DNA of 55,083 nt from Oscillospiraceae bacterium (GCA_009777515.1 WRLR01000013.1:1-55083); one strand, 5' to 3'. Counted from the stretch's first letter, positions 1 through 8,572 are shown. Numbers and translations: made by a program. Notes: generated by a model not told the origin, from the letters alone.

Positions 1-190
1 CTTCCTCACCCTCTTCATCTTCCGTATCCGCCGGTGCTTCCGTCGCAGCCGCAGCAGCAGTTGTGGCTGCGGCTGTCGTCGCCGCCGCAGTCGGCGCGTT
101 GCCGCCGCCGCCACCGCCACCGCACGACGCCGCCACAAGGGCGACCATAATAATTGCCATGAGCATAGCTAAAATCTTCCTGGCTTTCAT
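1..190 (-). CDS. Sugar ABC transporter substrate-binding lipoprotein, N-terminal part (cut by window edge)
   Basis: The reading frame opens at an ATG (188-190) preceded by a GGAGG-type ribosome binding site and runs off the window after 63 codons. It begins with a short charged segment, a hydrophobic stretch and a lipobox ending VAASC (Cys23), so the mature protein should be a lipid-anchored exported protein. After the Cys come a glycine run and an Ala/Thr-rich stalk ending in acidic residues. The same architecture starts the two complete sugar-binding lipoproteins at 10618 and 18988. From that likeness I infer a CUT1-type extracellular solute-binding protein; the ligand-binding part lies outside the window. 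Confidence 0.75.
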   Translation of the reverse strand, partial: MKARKILAMLMAIIMVALVAASCGGGGGGGNAPTAAATTAAATTAAAAATEAPADTEDEEGEE

Positions 191-264
191 TTGCATTCCT
201 CCAATATTGTTTATGTGAACATTATTACAAAAAACCTATAATTAGTAGCATTGAACACGGCGAT

Positions 265-291
265 GTTATACTAAAATCCAAATTTTGTCAA
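265..291 (-). promoter_or_regulatory. Candidate promoter of the truncated binding-protein gene
   Basis: Reading the minus strand, a perfect TTGACA (286-291) is followed by TATAAC (265-270) with a 15-nt spacer, shorter than the usual 17. It would give a leader of about 70 nt. The rest of 191-503 holds no gene; it is AT-rich, with a TATAAT at 421-426 that could serve the next gene on the plus strand. Confidence 0.4.
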
Positions 292-503
292 GAAAAATGC
301 ATTACCGCGCCCATAATATTAATTCATATGCATGACCGAACCCATAATGCATCCATTCATTTATGGATTTATAATTAAAGACTAGCCGCCACGGGTAGGG
401 CGCGGGGCAAAAATACTGTCTATAATTCTGTCATGCATTTCATTTATAATAATAATCACGACAGGCGCCTCCACCAGCGTGGCAGGAAAGAAGGAGAAAA
501 ATC

Positions 504-1382
504 ATGGGACTATTTGACAAGAAATTTTGCGATGCATGCGGCGAAAAGATAGGCCTTTTGGGCAACAGGAAATTGGATGATGGAAATATATGTTCAAAAT
601 GCGCGAAAAAACTCTCGCCGTTTGCCACCGACCGGCGCAGGACTGCCCTGGCCGAAATAAAAAAGCACCTTGAATACCGCGAGGCGAACAAAGCGGAGGT
701 GGCAGCCTTTCGGGTGACCCGGGAGCTTGGGGGATGGACAAAAGTGCTGATCGACGATAGCGCGGGCAAGTTCATCGTCACATCGTCTAACCGCTGGCAA
801 AACGATAACCCCGATGTTATCAACCTTTCTCAGATAAGCGGCTGCCGAACCAATGTCGAGGAAAGCAGGACCGAGATTCTGACAAAAGACAAGGACGGCA
901 AAATGGTCAGACAGTTCCCCAGGCAATACAAGGTGGAGCTCGATTATAAAGTAGCCATCGACGTCAACTCGCCCTATTTCAGCGAAATCGAATTTAAGCT
1001 CAATACGATGAGGGTAGACAGCACCTCCAGGGAGTGCCGGGAGTTAGAGCGCCAGCTTGACGAAATAAAGCAAGCGCTTAACAACGCGCGCTCGGCGGCA
1101 CAGCCGGTTGCGGCGCCATACGCGCCCGCGCACGCGCCCGCGCACGCTCCAGTGACTACATCTGCACCCGCACCGGCGCCTGCGACTACATCTGTGCCCA
1201 CACCGGCGCCAGCGTCGGCGTCGGTCTCATCGCCGGTAGCCGCAGCAGCCGCAGCAACTGCAGCAACCGCGTCAACCGCAGTGGCCGCGCCCACCGGCCC
1301 GAGGGTATGCCCCAACTGCGGGGCGGCAGCTTCTTCCAGCAACGCCAAATTCTGCGAGTCTTGTGGCGGTGCGATGCAATAA
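504..1382 (+). CDS. Double zinc-ribbon protein (DUF4428-like N-terminus) with Ala/Pro linker
   Basis: The protein has 292 residues. Residues 9-34 carry two CxxC pairs (CDACG and CSKCA) like the DUF4428 zinc ribbon, followed by a roughly 150-residue mixed domain with no signal peptide or membrane segment. Residues 190-265 are a low-complexity linker of Ala, Pro, Thr and Ser with APAH and APAP repeats. The C-terminus is a second zinc ribbon (CPNCG...CESCG). The ATG at 504 has AAGGAG nine bases upstream. This family is common in Bacillota and has no established function; a cytoplasmic scaffold or nucleic-acid-binding role is possible but unsupported. The linker probably varies in length between strains. 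Confidence 0.8.
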   Translation: MGLFDKKFCDACGEKIGLLGNRKLDDGNICSKCAKKLSPFATDRRRTALAEIKKHLEYREANKAEVAAFRVTRELGGWTKVLIDDSAGKFIVTSSNRWQNDNPDVINLSQISGCRTNVEESRTEILTKDKDGKMVRQFPRQYKVELDYKVAIDVNSPYFSEIEFKLNTMRVDSTSRECRELERQLDEIKQALNNARSAAQPVAAPYAPAHAPAHAPVTTSAPAPAPATTSVPTPAPASASVSSPVAAAAAATAATASTAVAAPTGPRVCPNCGAAASSSNAKFCESCGGAMQ

Positions 1383-1418
1383 AATATGATATTTACGAGC
1401 AGATCGCCTGAGTTTTTC

Positions 1419-1528
1419 AACAAAGTTTATAGATACAATGGCGTAACCGAACAATCGAACTGCCGAACAAAAGTTTATAGATACGATATCGCAACCGATC
1501 ATCCGAACAACCGAACACCGAACAAACG
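1419..1528. repeat. Two tandem copies of a ~47-bp unit
   Basis: Units at 1419-1465 and 1466-1513 share the core AAAGTTTATAGATAC and an ACCGA tail; a third partial unit follows to 1528. The array fills most of the gap between the zinc-ribbon gene and the nitroreductase gene. Confidence 0.75.
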
Positions 1529-1615
1529 ATAGTGAAAAGATTGTCCAAAAAGAATAGCTACTCTCAATACGTGGGTGTATAATTAACAAAACATCGCGAA
1601 GGGAGATAAATAACT

Positions 1616-2146
1616 ATGTCTAACCCCGTATTGGCAGCCATCGCGGATAGGCGCAGCAACCGCGCTTATAAGAAAGACCCGCTCACTAAGGAACAGTTGG
1701 ACGCCATACTCTTGGCGGCGGTGCAGTCGCCTAGCGCGCGGAACGCGCAGCCGTGGCATTTTACGGTAGTCCAGGACGGCGCCATCCTTGCGGAGATCAA
1801 CGCCGAATCGTCAAAAAACCTCAACAGGGACGTCGGCGACATCTTTTACGGCGCGCCTGCCGTCATATTCATCGCCGCGAACGTGAATGGCCCCACGCCC
1901 AAATGGGCGCGCCTCGACTGCGGCATAGCGGTGCAGAACATCGCGCTTGCCGCGCACTCGCTCGGCCTTGGCTCGGTCATTCTGGGCATGCCCGACGCCG
2001 CTTTCACCGGCCCGAGGGCAGATTATTTCAATAAACTGCTAAAATTCCCCGACACATACGAATTCGCAGTAGCGATATCCATCGGCGCGGCGACAGACAC
2101 GAAAGGCGCCCACCCGGTCGAGCCAAACAAGATAGCATACATTTAA
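1616..2146 (+). CDS. Nitroreductase family FMN oxidoreductase
   Basis: A 176-residue protein of the single-domain nitroreductase family. It starts with the typical AIADRRSNRAYK segment, where the Arg-Ser-x-Arg residues contact FMN phosphate, followed by the signature SPSARNAQPW near residues 42-51 that packs against the flavin. The C-terminal half has the family's LGLGSVILGMPD segment. Members reduce nitroaromatics, quinones or other electrophiles with NAD(P)H as homodimers in the cytoplasm; the natural substrate cannot be read here. AGGGAG lies upstream of the ATG. The gene stands alone and is followed by its own terminator. Confidence 0.88.
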   Translation: MSNPVLAAIADRRSNRAYKKDPLTKEQLDAILLAAVQSPSARNAQPWHFTVVQDGAILAEINAESSKNLNRDVGDIFYGAPAVIFIAANVNGPTPKWARLDCGIAVQNIALAAHSLGLGSVILGMPDAAFTGPRADYFNKLLKFPDTYEFAVAISIGAATDTKGAHPVEPNKIAYI

Positions 2147-2272
2147 ATAGCGCACATTAAAATTACGCACATTATGTATGTGCGAAATATGCGTATATCA
2201 TTCGATTGTATTTAAGAATTACGCGTATAGCGGGGACGCCCGCTCTGACGGATGCATAATATATGATTCGTT

Positions 2273-2310
2273 GGGGCGGGGAGTCCCCATTTGCATGTCC
2301 GCCCTTTTTT
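2273..2310 (+). terminator. Rho-independent terminator after the nitroreductase gene
   Basis: GGGCGG (2274-2279) pairs with CCGCCC (2299-2304), directly followed by six T. An inner GGGG/CCCC pairing lies inside the loop. Confidence 0.7.
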
Positions 2311-2311
2311 A

Positions 2312-2365
2312 ACCTCCATGCATCTAATTTACCTCCATGCATCTAATTTACCTCCATGCATCTAA
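2312..2365. repeat. Three tandem copies of a 19-bp unit
   Basis: The unit ACCTCCATGCATCTAATTT occurs perfectly at 2312-2330 and 2331-2349 and loses its last bases at 2350-2365. It contains the palindrome ATGCAT. An AT-rich stretch with TATAAT (2428-2433) lies between the array and the next gene and may be its -10 element. Confidence 0.85.
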
Positions 2366-2488
2366 TGAAAATTATTAAGACTTGTGAATAATTATTAATG
2401 TTTATGACTTAATATATATATTTATTCTATAATATAAGAACTAAAGTTATTTCACCTCAAACATTATCGTGCACTGGAGGTTGTTGCA

Positions 2489-4180
2489 ATGAAAAGAAGG
2501 TTTATTACAACATTGATCATTACAGCGCTGCTTTTGACGACGTTGCTGGCGGCGCAGCCCGTCGCCGTTTCGGCTGCGGCGGCAAGGCCCGTCGCCGTTG
2601 AAGGCAGGACGCTGGCCAGGGACAGGACGGGCGACAGCTCGGCGTGGATCGAAATCGCGCGCTACGGCGACTATTCGCTGATCATCCGGCAGGAACCCCT
2701 CACGGGCAGTGCCACATGGTACAACAGCGCGCTGAACAATTCGTACTCGAGTTCCATCCCGCGTTCCGAGTTCAACAACTGGTACAACAGCAGATTGTCC
2801 AGCAGCGCCAGGCTGCGCAGCTTTGTCGTAGCAAACAGCGCCATGTCCAACTGGGGCACCTACGGGACGGACTACATTGACGGCATCAGCCTGCCCATGG
2901 GTTCTGCTGCCCCCACTGGCAACGACGTGGCTTTCGCGCTCAGCTATTGCGAGGCGGCTTTGTACTGCTCCACGGAGTATCTGACGCGGCAAGGGGGCGG
3001 CACCGCCACGATCGAGCGAAGCTCCAACGCCGCGTACAACAACTATATGAGGCTGCTGCCCAGATATACCGGCGCGAACCAGACCCCGGCATACTGGCTG
3101 CGGACGCCTGGGCAGTCTTACATGTACGCCGGCTGCGTCGCCTATTCGGGCGGCTCGGGCGAGCGGACCCAGGGTCGCGTTAACCAACACACGACCATCG
3201 GCTATTATGGCCATTATCGCCCGGCTCTCTGGGTGGGCTCGGGCATTTTTGAAGACAAGGGGACTGTCAACGTAATTCATGCGGACAGGGACAGCGGCGC
3301 GGTACTCTACAGCGAAACGCACTCCGTTACGGCAGGCCCCTACGGGCCATACCTGCCCATATCGATTACAGACTATGTATATTTTGGCATACCTCAGGGC
3401 AGCGCCCCCATATCGGGCACTATCGCAGCCAACCAGACCATCAATATTATCCATCATTACGTTAAAATCCAACCACCCGTTACGTTGACATACCATCCAA
3501 ACGGCGGGGTCGGCGGTATCAACTCATATGCTTACCCATTCGGCTCGACACAGACAGTGTTCAGTCAAGGTTACAACAGGCCCGGTTATGTCTTTGATAG
3601 CTGGAACTCCCAGCCGGACGGCTCGGGGATGCGGATCGTGAACGGCGATCGGTTAACGTTGAACGGCAATTTCACTTTATATGCTCAGTGGGTGGACGAT
3701 TCAAACTATCAAATTGTTATTTATTATCCAAACGGCGGCTCGGGGTCGATAGAAGTTGACACGACCGACTCGCGCGGAAATATAACAATAACAAACAGAG
3801 GGTATACGCGCAACGGGTACATTTTCGCAGGCTGGAACACGATGCCCGACGGCAGCGGCGTGCCATATGCGGTAAGCCAGAATGTCACGCTAAGAAGCTT
3901 CCTCATCCTGTACGCGCAATGGATACCTATCCCGGTTACATATTCTGTCACCTATCATCCCGGTGGCGGCATCGGCGGCAGCACCGACGACAATTTAATC
4001 CCGGGCAGCTTTTATACAGTGAAAAGCACGACATCCGCAGGCGTTAGCTTTCAGGGGTATGAATTTATGAATTGGAACTCGCGCCCCGACAATTTAGGCG
4101 TGAGATATGATCCAGGCCAAACGTTTGTATTGACAAGCGATATGACGCTATACGCCATATGGCGGCGAAGGGTTGATTAG
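2489..4180 (+). CDS. Secreted DUF6273 protein with three InlB-type B repeats
   Basis: A 563-residue exported protein. Residues 1-32 form a signal peptide (MKRR plus a hydrophobic core ending AVSAAAA). Residues about 45-250 resemble DUF6273, with tryptophan-rich motifs such as SAWIEIARYGDY, FNNWYN and AYWLRTPG. A short MucBP-like segment follows (about 255-325). Three Listeria-Bacteroides (InlB B) repeats follow at about 329-400, 404-478 and 482-560, each starting with YxPNGG or YHPGGG and ending with LYAQW or LYAIW. I see no sortase motif, SLH domain or membrane anchor. The family is typical of Clostridia surface or secreted proteins of unknown ligand; adhesion is a guess. Confidence 0.85.
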   Translation: MKRRFITTLIITALLLTTLLAAQPVAVSAAAARPVAVEGRTLARDRTGDSSAWIEIARYGDYSLIIRQEPLTGSATWYNSALNNSYSSSIPRSEFNNWYNSRLSSSARLRSFVVANSAMSNWGTYGTDYIDGISLPMGSAAPTGNDVAFALSYCEAALYCSTEYLTRQGGGTATIERSSNAAYNNYMRLLPRYTGANQTPAYWLRTPGQSYMYAGCVAYSGGSGERTQGRVNQHTTIGYYGHYRPALWVGSGIFEDKGTVNVIHADRDSGAVLYSETHSVTAGPYGPYLPISITDYVYFGIPQGSAPISGTIAANQTINIIHHYVKIQPPVTLTYHPNGGVGGINSYAYPFGSTQTVFSQGYNRPGYVFDSWNSQPDGSGMRIVNGDRLTLNGNFTLYAQWVDDSNYQIVIYYPNGGSGSIEVDTTDSRGNITITNRGYTRNGYIFAGWNTMPDGSGVPYAVSQNVTLRSFLILYAQWIPIPVTYSVTYHPGGGIGGSTDDNLIPGSFYTVKSTTSAGVSFQGYEFMNWNSRPDNLGVRYDPGQTFVLTSDMTLYAIWRRRVD

Positions 4181-4200
4181 GTAGGTTAATAAACAAGAAC

Positions 4201-4221
4201 GGACGACCGGGGCGGTCGTCC
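4201..4221 (+). terminator. Stem-loop 20 bases after the InlB-repeat gene
   Basis: GGACGACCG and CGGTCGTCC form a perfect 9-bp stem around a GGG loop. No T run follows, so intrinsic termination is uncertain; it may instead protect the 3' end of the mRNA. Confidence 0.4.
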
Positions 4222-4245
4222 CATGCAGAAACAAATGCAATCTTC

Positions 4246-4271
4246 GTAGGGCGCGATGTCTTCATCGCGCC
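4246..4271 (+). repeat. REP-like 26-bp palindromic element, copy 1
   Basis: The copy begins GTAGGGCGCGATG, has a TCTT loop and closes with CATCGCGCC, giving a perfect 9-bp stem (4250-4258 with 4263-4271). Further copies occur at 6289, 28393-28496, 33711-33770 and 50361. Confidence 0.75.
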
Positions 4272-4307
4272 GATATACAAAATCCAACAAGGTATTGGTT
4301 ATTATAC

Positions 4308-4350
4308 AAAAACGTACAAGCGGACGGCTGCACTTGGTCGTCCGCTTGTA
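4308..4350 (-). terminator. Terminator of the dhaK-dhaL transcript
   Basis: On the minus strand a perfect 12-bp stem (TACAAGCGGACG at 4315-4326 with its complement at 4339-4350) is followed two bases later by five T (4308-4312). It lies 40 bases after the dhaL stop codon. Confidence 0.7.
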
Positions 4351-4390
4351 AATATCCAAATACATATAAATATTTATTTTTTGCGCCCCT

Positions 4391-5044
4391 CTATTGTTCT
4401 AACAGCGCCAGCACTGTGTCCGCCATGCTTGCCAGGATCAGGGCGCAGGAGGTGGCGCCGGCGTCGTAGAACCCCCGGGAGCGCTCGCCCAGGGTGGCCG
4501 CGCGCCCGACTTTTGCGATCATGTCTTTTGTCGCCTCCCTGGACGCGGCCGCCGCTACCTTCAGCGCCGCCAGCGCCCCGGCAAAATCGTCGCCGGCGGC
4601 CAGCGCGGTCTCGAACGCGCCGATTGACGGAATGAGAACGTCCAGCAATGTCTTGTCGCCTAGCTGTGTCGGCACAATAGAGGTTATACCCGCCAGCCCG
4701 GCTTTCAGCATTTCTAGAAAGTCCCCGGCGCCCAGTTGCTCTTTTCCGTAAATGTTTTCGCCCATCTCGATGAAAAATGTGCCGTAGAGCGGCCCCATGG
4801 AGCCGCCAATTTCAGAGAGCAGTGTGTTGCCAAGGGCGTCGGCCGCCGCCGCCAATCCGATGTCGCCGATATTGCCTTCAAGCTGAGCGCGACACATTGT
4901 AAAGCCCTTATTCATGTTCACGCCGTGGTCGCCGTCTCCGGTCGCCCCGTCGATTTCGCTCAAATAGTCTTTGTTGTTCTGGATGACTGTAGTCAAATTA
5001 TAAATAACTGCGCCGGCGCTTTTTTCCTCAAATGTATTATTCAT
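4391..5044 (-). CDS. dhaL: Dihydroxyacetone kinase-type subunit DhaL (nucleotide-binding)
   Basis: A 217-residue protein, the usual DhaL length. The signature GATGDGDHGVNM places the Mg-nucleotide-binding aspartates at Asp32, Asp37 and Asp39. The all-alpha barrel region has the glycine-rich segment GGSMGPLYGTFF. DhaL holds the adenine nucleotide and DhaK holds the sugar. In PTS-dependent systems ADP stays bound and is rephosphorylated by DhaM; no dhaM, fused or separate, is visible in this window. It lies 134 bases after dhaK on the same strand and is followed by a good terminator. With the neighbouring polyol dehydrogenase, an erythrulose-type ketotetrose is as likely a substrate as dihydroxyacetone. 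Confidence 0.9.
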   Translation of the reverse strand: MNNTFEEKSAGAVIYNLTTVIQNNKDYLSEIDGATGDGDHGVNMNKGFTMCRAQLEGNIGDIGLAAAADALGNTLLSEIGGSMGPLYGTFFIEMGENIYGKEQLGAGDFLEMLKAGLAGITSIVPTQLGDKTLLDVLIPSIGAFETALAAGDDFAGALAALKVAAAASREATKDMIAKVGRAATLGERSRGFYDAGATSCALILASMADTVLALLEQ

Positions 5045-5047
5045 ACG

Positions 5048-5122
5048 TCACATTCTCCAGTATCGCATTCTTCCGCGTCGCATTCTCCCGTGTCGCATTT
5101 TCCTGCGTCACATTCCTCTGCT
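5048..5122. repeat. Five tandem copies of a 15-bp unit between dhaK and dhaL
   Basis: Units such as TCGCATTCTCCCGTG repeat with a strict 15-base period at 5048, 5063, 5078, 5093 and 5108, with 2-4 changes each. The array fills most of the dhaK-dhaL gap. Confidence 0.85.
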
Positions 5123-5178
5123 CGCTTCTCTCCACACATTAATCATCCATTTTTATCCCGTTTATACCGGCCTTCGCC

Positions 5179-6183
5179 TTAATACTTAAATTGCGCTATG
5201 CCCATAGAGTCCGCCTCTGCGTCAATCAGCCCCTTCAGCTCATCGTCGATGCGCATCAGCGTAACCGTGATGCCCATCATCTCCAGTGATGTGAAATAGT
5301 TGCCGACATAGGAGCGATATACTGTAATGCCTTTTTCTGCAAGGATGTCGTGGGCGCGGTTGTAGAGGATGTACGTTTCCATCAGCGGCGTCGCGCCCAG
5401 CCCGGAAACGATCGCCGCGACTTCGCAGCCGCTCTCGAACGGCAGGTCGGGCAGTATGATGTCGAGCATCAACGCCGCGATTTCGTCTGCGGGCTTTAAA
5501 TTCGTAACGGACACGCCCGGCTCCCCGTGGTGCCCGATACCGAGCTCCATTTTTCCGTCGGCTATTTCGAAATTGGGCTTGCCCACCGCTGGGATTGTGC
5601 AGGGCGTCAGGCCCACGCCTACACTGCGTGTGTTGGCGATGGCCTTTTGCGCAACCGCGATGACCTCGTCCAGGCTCGCGCCGAGCGCGGCCTTCGCCCC
5701 TGCGGTCTTCCACATGAAAATCTCGCCCGCGCCGCCCCTGCGCTTTTCCGATTCCGCTTTCGGCGCCGATGGGACGTCGTCGTTCGCCACGACGGTGCGA
5801 ACCTCTATGTTGTTTTTTTGCACCATACGCTGCGCCAGTTTCACATTCATGTTGTCGCCGGCAAAGTTGCCGTACAGGCAAGCGACGCCTTTCCCGGAGT
5901 CGGCGGCGATGAAGGCGTCGCAAAATGCTTTGGCGGTCGGCGAGGTGAAGACTTCGCCCACGGCGCAGGCGTCCACCATGTTCCTGCCGACATAGCCGAC
6001 GAACGCCGGTTTATGGCCGGAGCCGCCCCCTGTAACCAGCCCGACCTTCCCCGGTACCGGCGCGTTGATGTATTTTATGACGCGCGGGTTATCGGTCGCC
6101 GCCACAAGGTTTTTATAGCTTTTCACGTACCCTTTGAGCATTTCCTCGACGACATTGTCCGGATTGTTTATGATACGTTGCAT
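5179..6183 (-). CDS. dhaK: Dihydroxyacetone kinase-type subunit DhaK (substrate-binding)
   Basis: A 334-residue protein of normal DhaK length. GGGSGHKPAF near residue 52 supplies the substrate-contacting Gly and His57. NFAGDNMN gives Asp110, and GHHGEPG gives His219, the residue expected to bind the ketone covalently as a hemiaminal. All key residues are present, so the subunit should be active. It heads a dhaK-dhaL pair with GGAGG before the ATG. An alcohol dehydrogenase gene lies 130 bases upstream on the same strand, consistent with oxidation of a polyol to a ketose followed by phosphorylation. The REP-like copies at 4246 and 6289 bracket this pair in opposite orientations. Confidence 0.92.
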   Translation of the reverse strand: MQRIINNPDNVVEEMLKGYVKSYKNLVAATDNPRVIKYINAPVPGKVGLVTGGGSGHKPAFVGYVGRNMVDACAVGEVFTSPTAKAFCDAFIAADSGKGVACLYGNFAGDNMNVKLAQRMVQKNNIEVRTVVANDDVPSAPKAESEKRRGGAGEIFMWKTAGAKAALGASLDEVIAVAQKAIANTRSVGVGLTPCTIPAVGKPNFEIADGKMELGIGHHGEPGVSVTNLKPADEIAALMLDIILPDLPFESGCEVAAIVSGLGATPLMETYILYNRAHDILAEKGITVYRSYVGNYFTSLEMMGITVTLMRIDDELKGLIDAEADSMGIAQFKY

Positions 6184-6288
6184 AATCGATCCCCTCCGAG
6201 TTTATAATATGCGTGGACGAGGGCGACCGCGAGGGCCGCCCAAGAAGAACATCAAATCGAATATATATAGTTGCGGCGCGATTTAATC

Positions 6289-6313
6289 GGTGCGATGAAG
6301 ACATCGCGCCTAC
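6289..6313 (-). repeat. REP-like element, copy 2 (inverted relative to copy 1)
   Basis: GGTGCGATG-AAGA-CATCGCGCC forms a 9-bp stem with one wobble pair. Read on the minus strand it matches the 4246 copy almost base for base. It directly abuts the stop codon of the dehydrogenase gene. Confidence 0.7.
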
Positions 6314-7390
6314 CTATGGTTTTAATATGACTTTGATGCTGCCTTCCGCTTTGCCGGCGAGGGCGAACGCCTCTTCCCACTGCGCCAGCGGGAACGAGTG
6401 CGTGACCACGCCTTCGGTCGGTAGCTTGCCGTTGCCGATCCACTCGATTACCGTGTCGTAGCAGTACGGGCTTAGATGCGAGCCAAGCACATCCAGCTCC
6501 TTGCGGTCCCCTATGATGCTCCAGTCGCATGTGACCATCTCGCCAAACACGGAAAATTCCACAAACGTCCCCAGCCGACGTATCATCTGCAGGCCCTGGT
6601 TCACGCTGGCCGGATGCCCCGTCGCCTCGATGTACACGTCGCAGCCGTATCCGTCCGTTAGATCGCGTATCTTCGCGACAACGTCCTCTTTCCCGGGATT
6701 CAGTACCATATCCGCCCCGAACTTCTTCGCGAGCGCCAAGCGATCGTCCTTCATGTCTAGTACAATTAAAAATTGCGGGTTGCGCTGTCGGAGCGCGCCG
6801 GTCATGCCGAGCCCGAGCGTGCCCGCACCGGATAGCACTACCACATCCTCGTTGCCTGCGCCGGACCTGTCCACGCAATGATACGCGCAGGCATATGGCT
6901 CGATCAAGATCGCCGCTTCTATGGGAAGCTCGTCAGGCACGCGGTAGTTGAGCCCCTCTTTTGTGAATTTCATGTATTCGGCCATCCCGCCGTTCACGTT
7001 GTGTTGGAACCCATAGAGATCGTGCTTTTGGCACATCCAGTATTTGCCCGTCATGCAAAAGCGGCACTCGCCGCATGGCACGATCTGCTCGGAGATGACG
7101 CGATCGCCGATGTTAAACCCGCCCTTGACCTCCTCGCCGAGTTCCACGATGCGCCCGATGAATTCATGGCCGGGTACGACGGGCGCTTTGACATACGGCG
7201 GGCTGCCGTCGCCGCCCCAGAGGCTCGGCGCGCCGTGCAGGCATTTTAAATCGCTGGCGCATACCCCGCACGCTTCGACCTTTATAACTATTTCGCCTTT
7301 GCCGGCGCGCGGAACCGCGATTTCCTCCAGCCTGTAGTCGTCAGGCGCATAGGCGACAAGCGCCTTCATTTTTTCCGGTAGTGCTCCCAT
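6314..7390 (-). CDS. Zinc-dependent MDR alcohol/polyol dehydrogenase
   Basis: A 358-residue medium-chain dehydrogenase. The catalytic-zinc Cys lies in EACGVCASDL, with GHEF following. Four cysteines in the CGECRFCMTGKYWMC segment form the structural zinc lobe, and a GAGTLGLG-type Rossmann loop binds NAD. The overall form resembles L-threitol/erythritol and sorbitol-type dehydrogenases more than simple ethanol dehydrogenases. Translation may start at 7390, or at an in-frame ATG at 7369 that gives the family-typical MKALVAY start. Its position upstream of dhaK-dhaL suggests it makes the ketose that DhaKL phosphorylates. The exact polyol is inferred, not shown. Confidence 0.85.
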   Translation of the reverse strand: MGALPEKMKALVAYAPDDYRLEEIAVPRAGKGEIVIKVEACGVCASDLKCLHGAPSLWGGDGSPPYVKAPVVPGHEFIGRIVELGEEVKGGFNIGDRVISEQIVPCGECRFCMTGKYWMCQKHDLYGFQHNVNGGMAEYMKFTKEGLNYRVPDELPIEAAILIEPYACAYHCVDRSGAGNEDVVVLSGAGTLGLGMTGALRQRNPQFLIVLDMKDDRLALAKKFGADMVLNPGKEDVVAKIRDLTDGYGCDVYIEATGHPASVNQGLQMIRRLGTFVEFSVFGEMVTCDWSIIGDRKELDVLGSHLSPYCYDTVIEWIGNGKLPTEGVVTHSFPLAQWEEAFALAGKAEGSIKVILKP

Positions 7391-7458
7391 TGTTTTGTTG
7401 CCCCCTTTGAAGATATGATGTTCAATGTATGTGATCGTGTGACTGTTTATATATTTAT

Positions 7459-8457
7459 TTATTGGTTTTTCAAGCGGTACGATACAAATGCGATTTTACG
7501 GCTGTCGGGCGACCATGAATTTACGTTGATGGTACCCTGCCCGCCAAACAGCTCCGCCAGCTTCGTATAACCGCTCCCGCCGTTCCCGCTGCTGCCGCCT
7601 CCACTTCCGCTACTACCTCCGCTCCCGCCACCGCCGCTCCCGCTGCCGCCGCCGACGGACATCAGCCTGAGCTCCACATGCTTGTTCGGCGGATGAGCCG
7701 CAGGCTCGACATCCCCCTTGCGGTAAGCGATGTACGCGATGCGCGTCCCGTCTGGAGATATGTGCGGGAACCAATTGTTCCAATCCTCATCGAACGTAAA
7801 CTGCACTTGGTTGCCCCCGTCGCTGTCCATCCTCCAGACCTGCATAAGCCCCGACCGCGTCGAGCAGAACCAAATATACCTGCCGCACGGCGAATATTCC
7901 GGCCCGTCGTCCAGCCCCGGCAAATCCGTAAGCTGTGTCTCTACACCGCCAACCGAGGGGATCGTATAAATGTCGTACTGCCCGTTGCGCTCGCCGCAAT
8001 AAGCCAGCGTGCCTCCGTCCGGCGAAATGCCGTGAAGATAGCTGGGGGCAATCGGTGTGATCAGCGCTGGCGTCCCGCCGGCCAAAGGCAGCGTATACAC
8101 CCTGGACCTGCCGTCCTCGCGCGTCCCGTGGCTAATCGCAAGCATTTGCCCGTCCGCAGACAGGACATGGTCGTTGTTGCAACGATCGGCAAACCCCGTG
8201 TCAACGCGCTCGACGGCGCCGCTCGCCAACTCATATGTATAGATGCGCCCGCCGCTGTTGTACACCAAGAACTTGCCGTCAACAGTCCAGTTGGGCGCCT
8301 CGATCAGCGTAGGGAACTCTTTAAGGGTCTTCCGCTCGCCTGAACCGACGTCGATTATTTCTAAAATACTGTCGACGCCCCTGTCCTGCATAGGTCTTTG
8401 CGTTTTTAAAACTTCCATATTATATTGGCTCGTAATATATCGGGCCGCCCCTTTCAT
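7459..8457 (-). CDS. TolB-like beta-propeller protein with Gly/Ser insertion
   Basis: A 332-residue protein of PD40/WD40-type blades (for example APNWTVDGKFLVYNSGG, LHGISPDGGTLAYCGE and PEYSPCGRYIWFCSTRSG), the pattern of TolB and oligogalacturonate-lyase-like propellers. There is no signal peptide, so it is probably cytoplasmic. Between blades, at about residues 268-296, sits a run made only of glycine, serine and an asparagine, which would form a flexible loop. The function is unknown; related proteins sit in sugar-degradation loci. The start at 8457 lacks a clear ribosome binding site, and a later in-frame ATG (residue 14) is possible. Confidence 0.7.
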   Translation of the reverse strand: MKGAARYITSQYNMEVLKTQRPMQDRGVDSILEIIDVGSGERKTLKEFPTLIEAPNWTVDGKFLVYNSGGRIYTYELASGAVERVDTGFADRCNNDHVLSADGQMLAISHGTREDGRSRVYTLPLAGGTPALITPIAPSYLHGISPDGGTLAYCGERNGQYDIYTIPSVGGVETQLTDLPGLDDGPEYSPCGRYIWFCSTRSGLMQVWRMDSDGGNQVQFTFDEDWNNWFPHISPDGTRIAYIAYRKGDVEPAAHPPNKHVELRLMSVGGGSGSGGGGSGGSSGSGGGSSGNGGSGYTKLAELFGGQGTINVNSWSPDSRKIAFVSYRLKNQ

Positions 8458-8572
8458 ATAATTTTTCTATTTATTAAAAATATGTTAATTTTGTTACAAA
8501 CAATATATAATACAGTTAACGAAAATGCAATCTTTGCCCGCACTACCTGTACACCCGCACCGCAAGACGCGG

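Noticed and set aside
2447-3496. A 349-codon minus-strand frame opposite the InlB-repeat gene
   Set aside because: The plus-strand gene has a signal peptide and known repeats; the shadow frame is Arg/Ala-rich with no family pattern.
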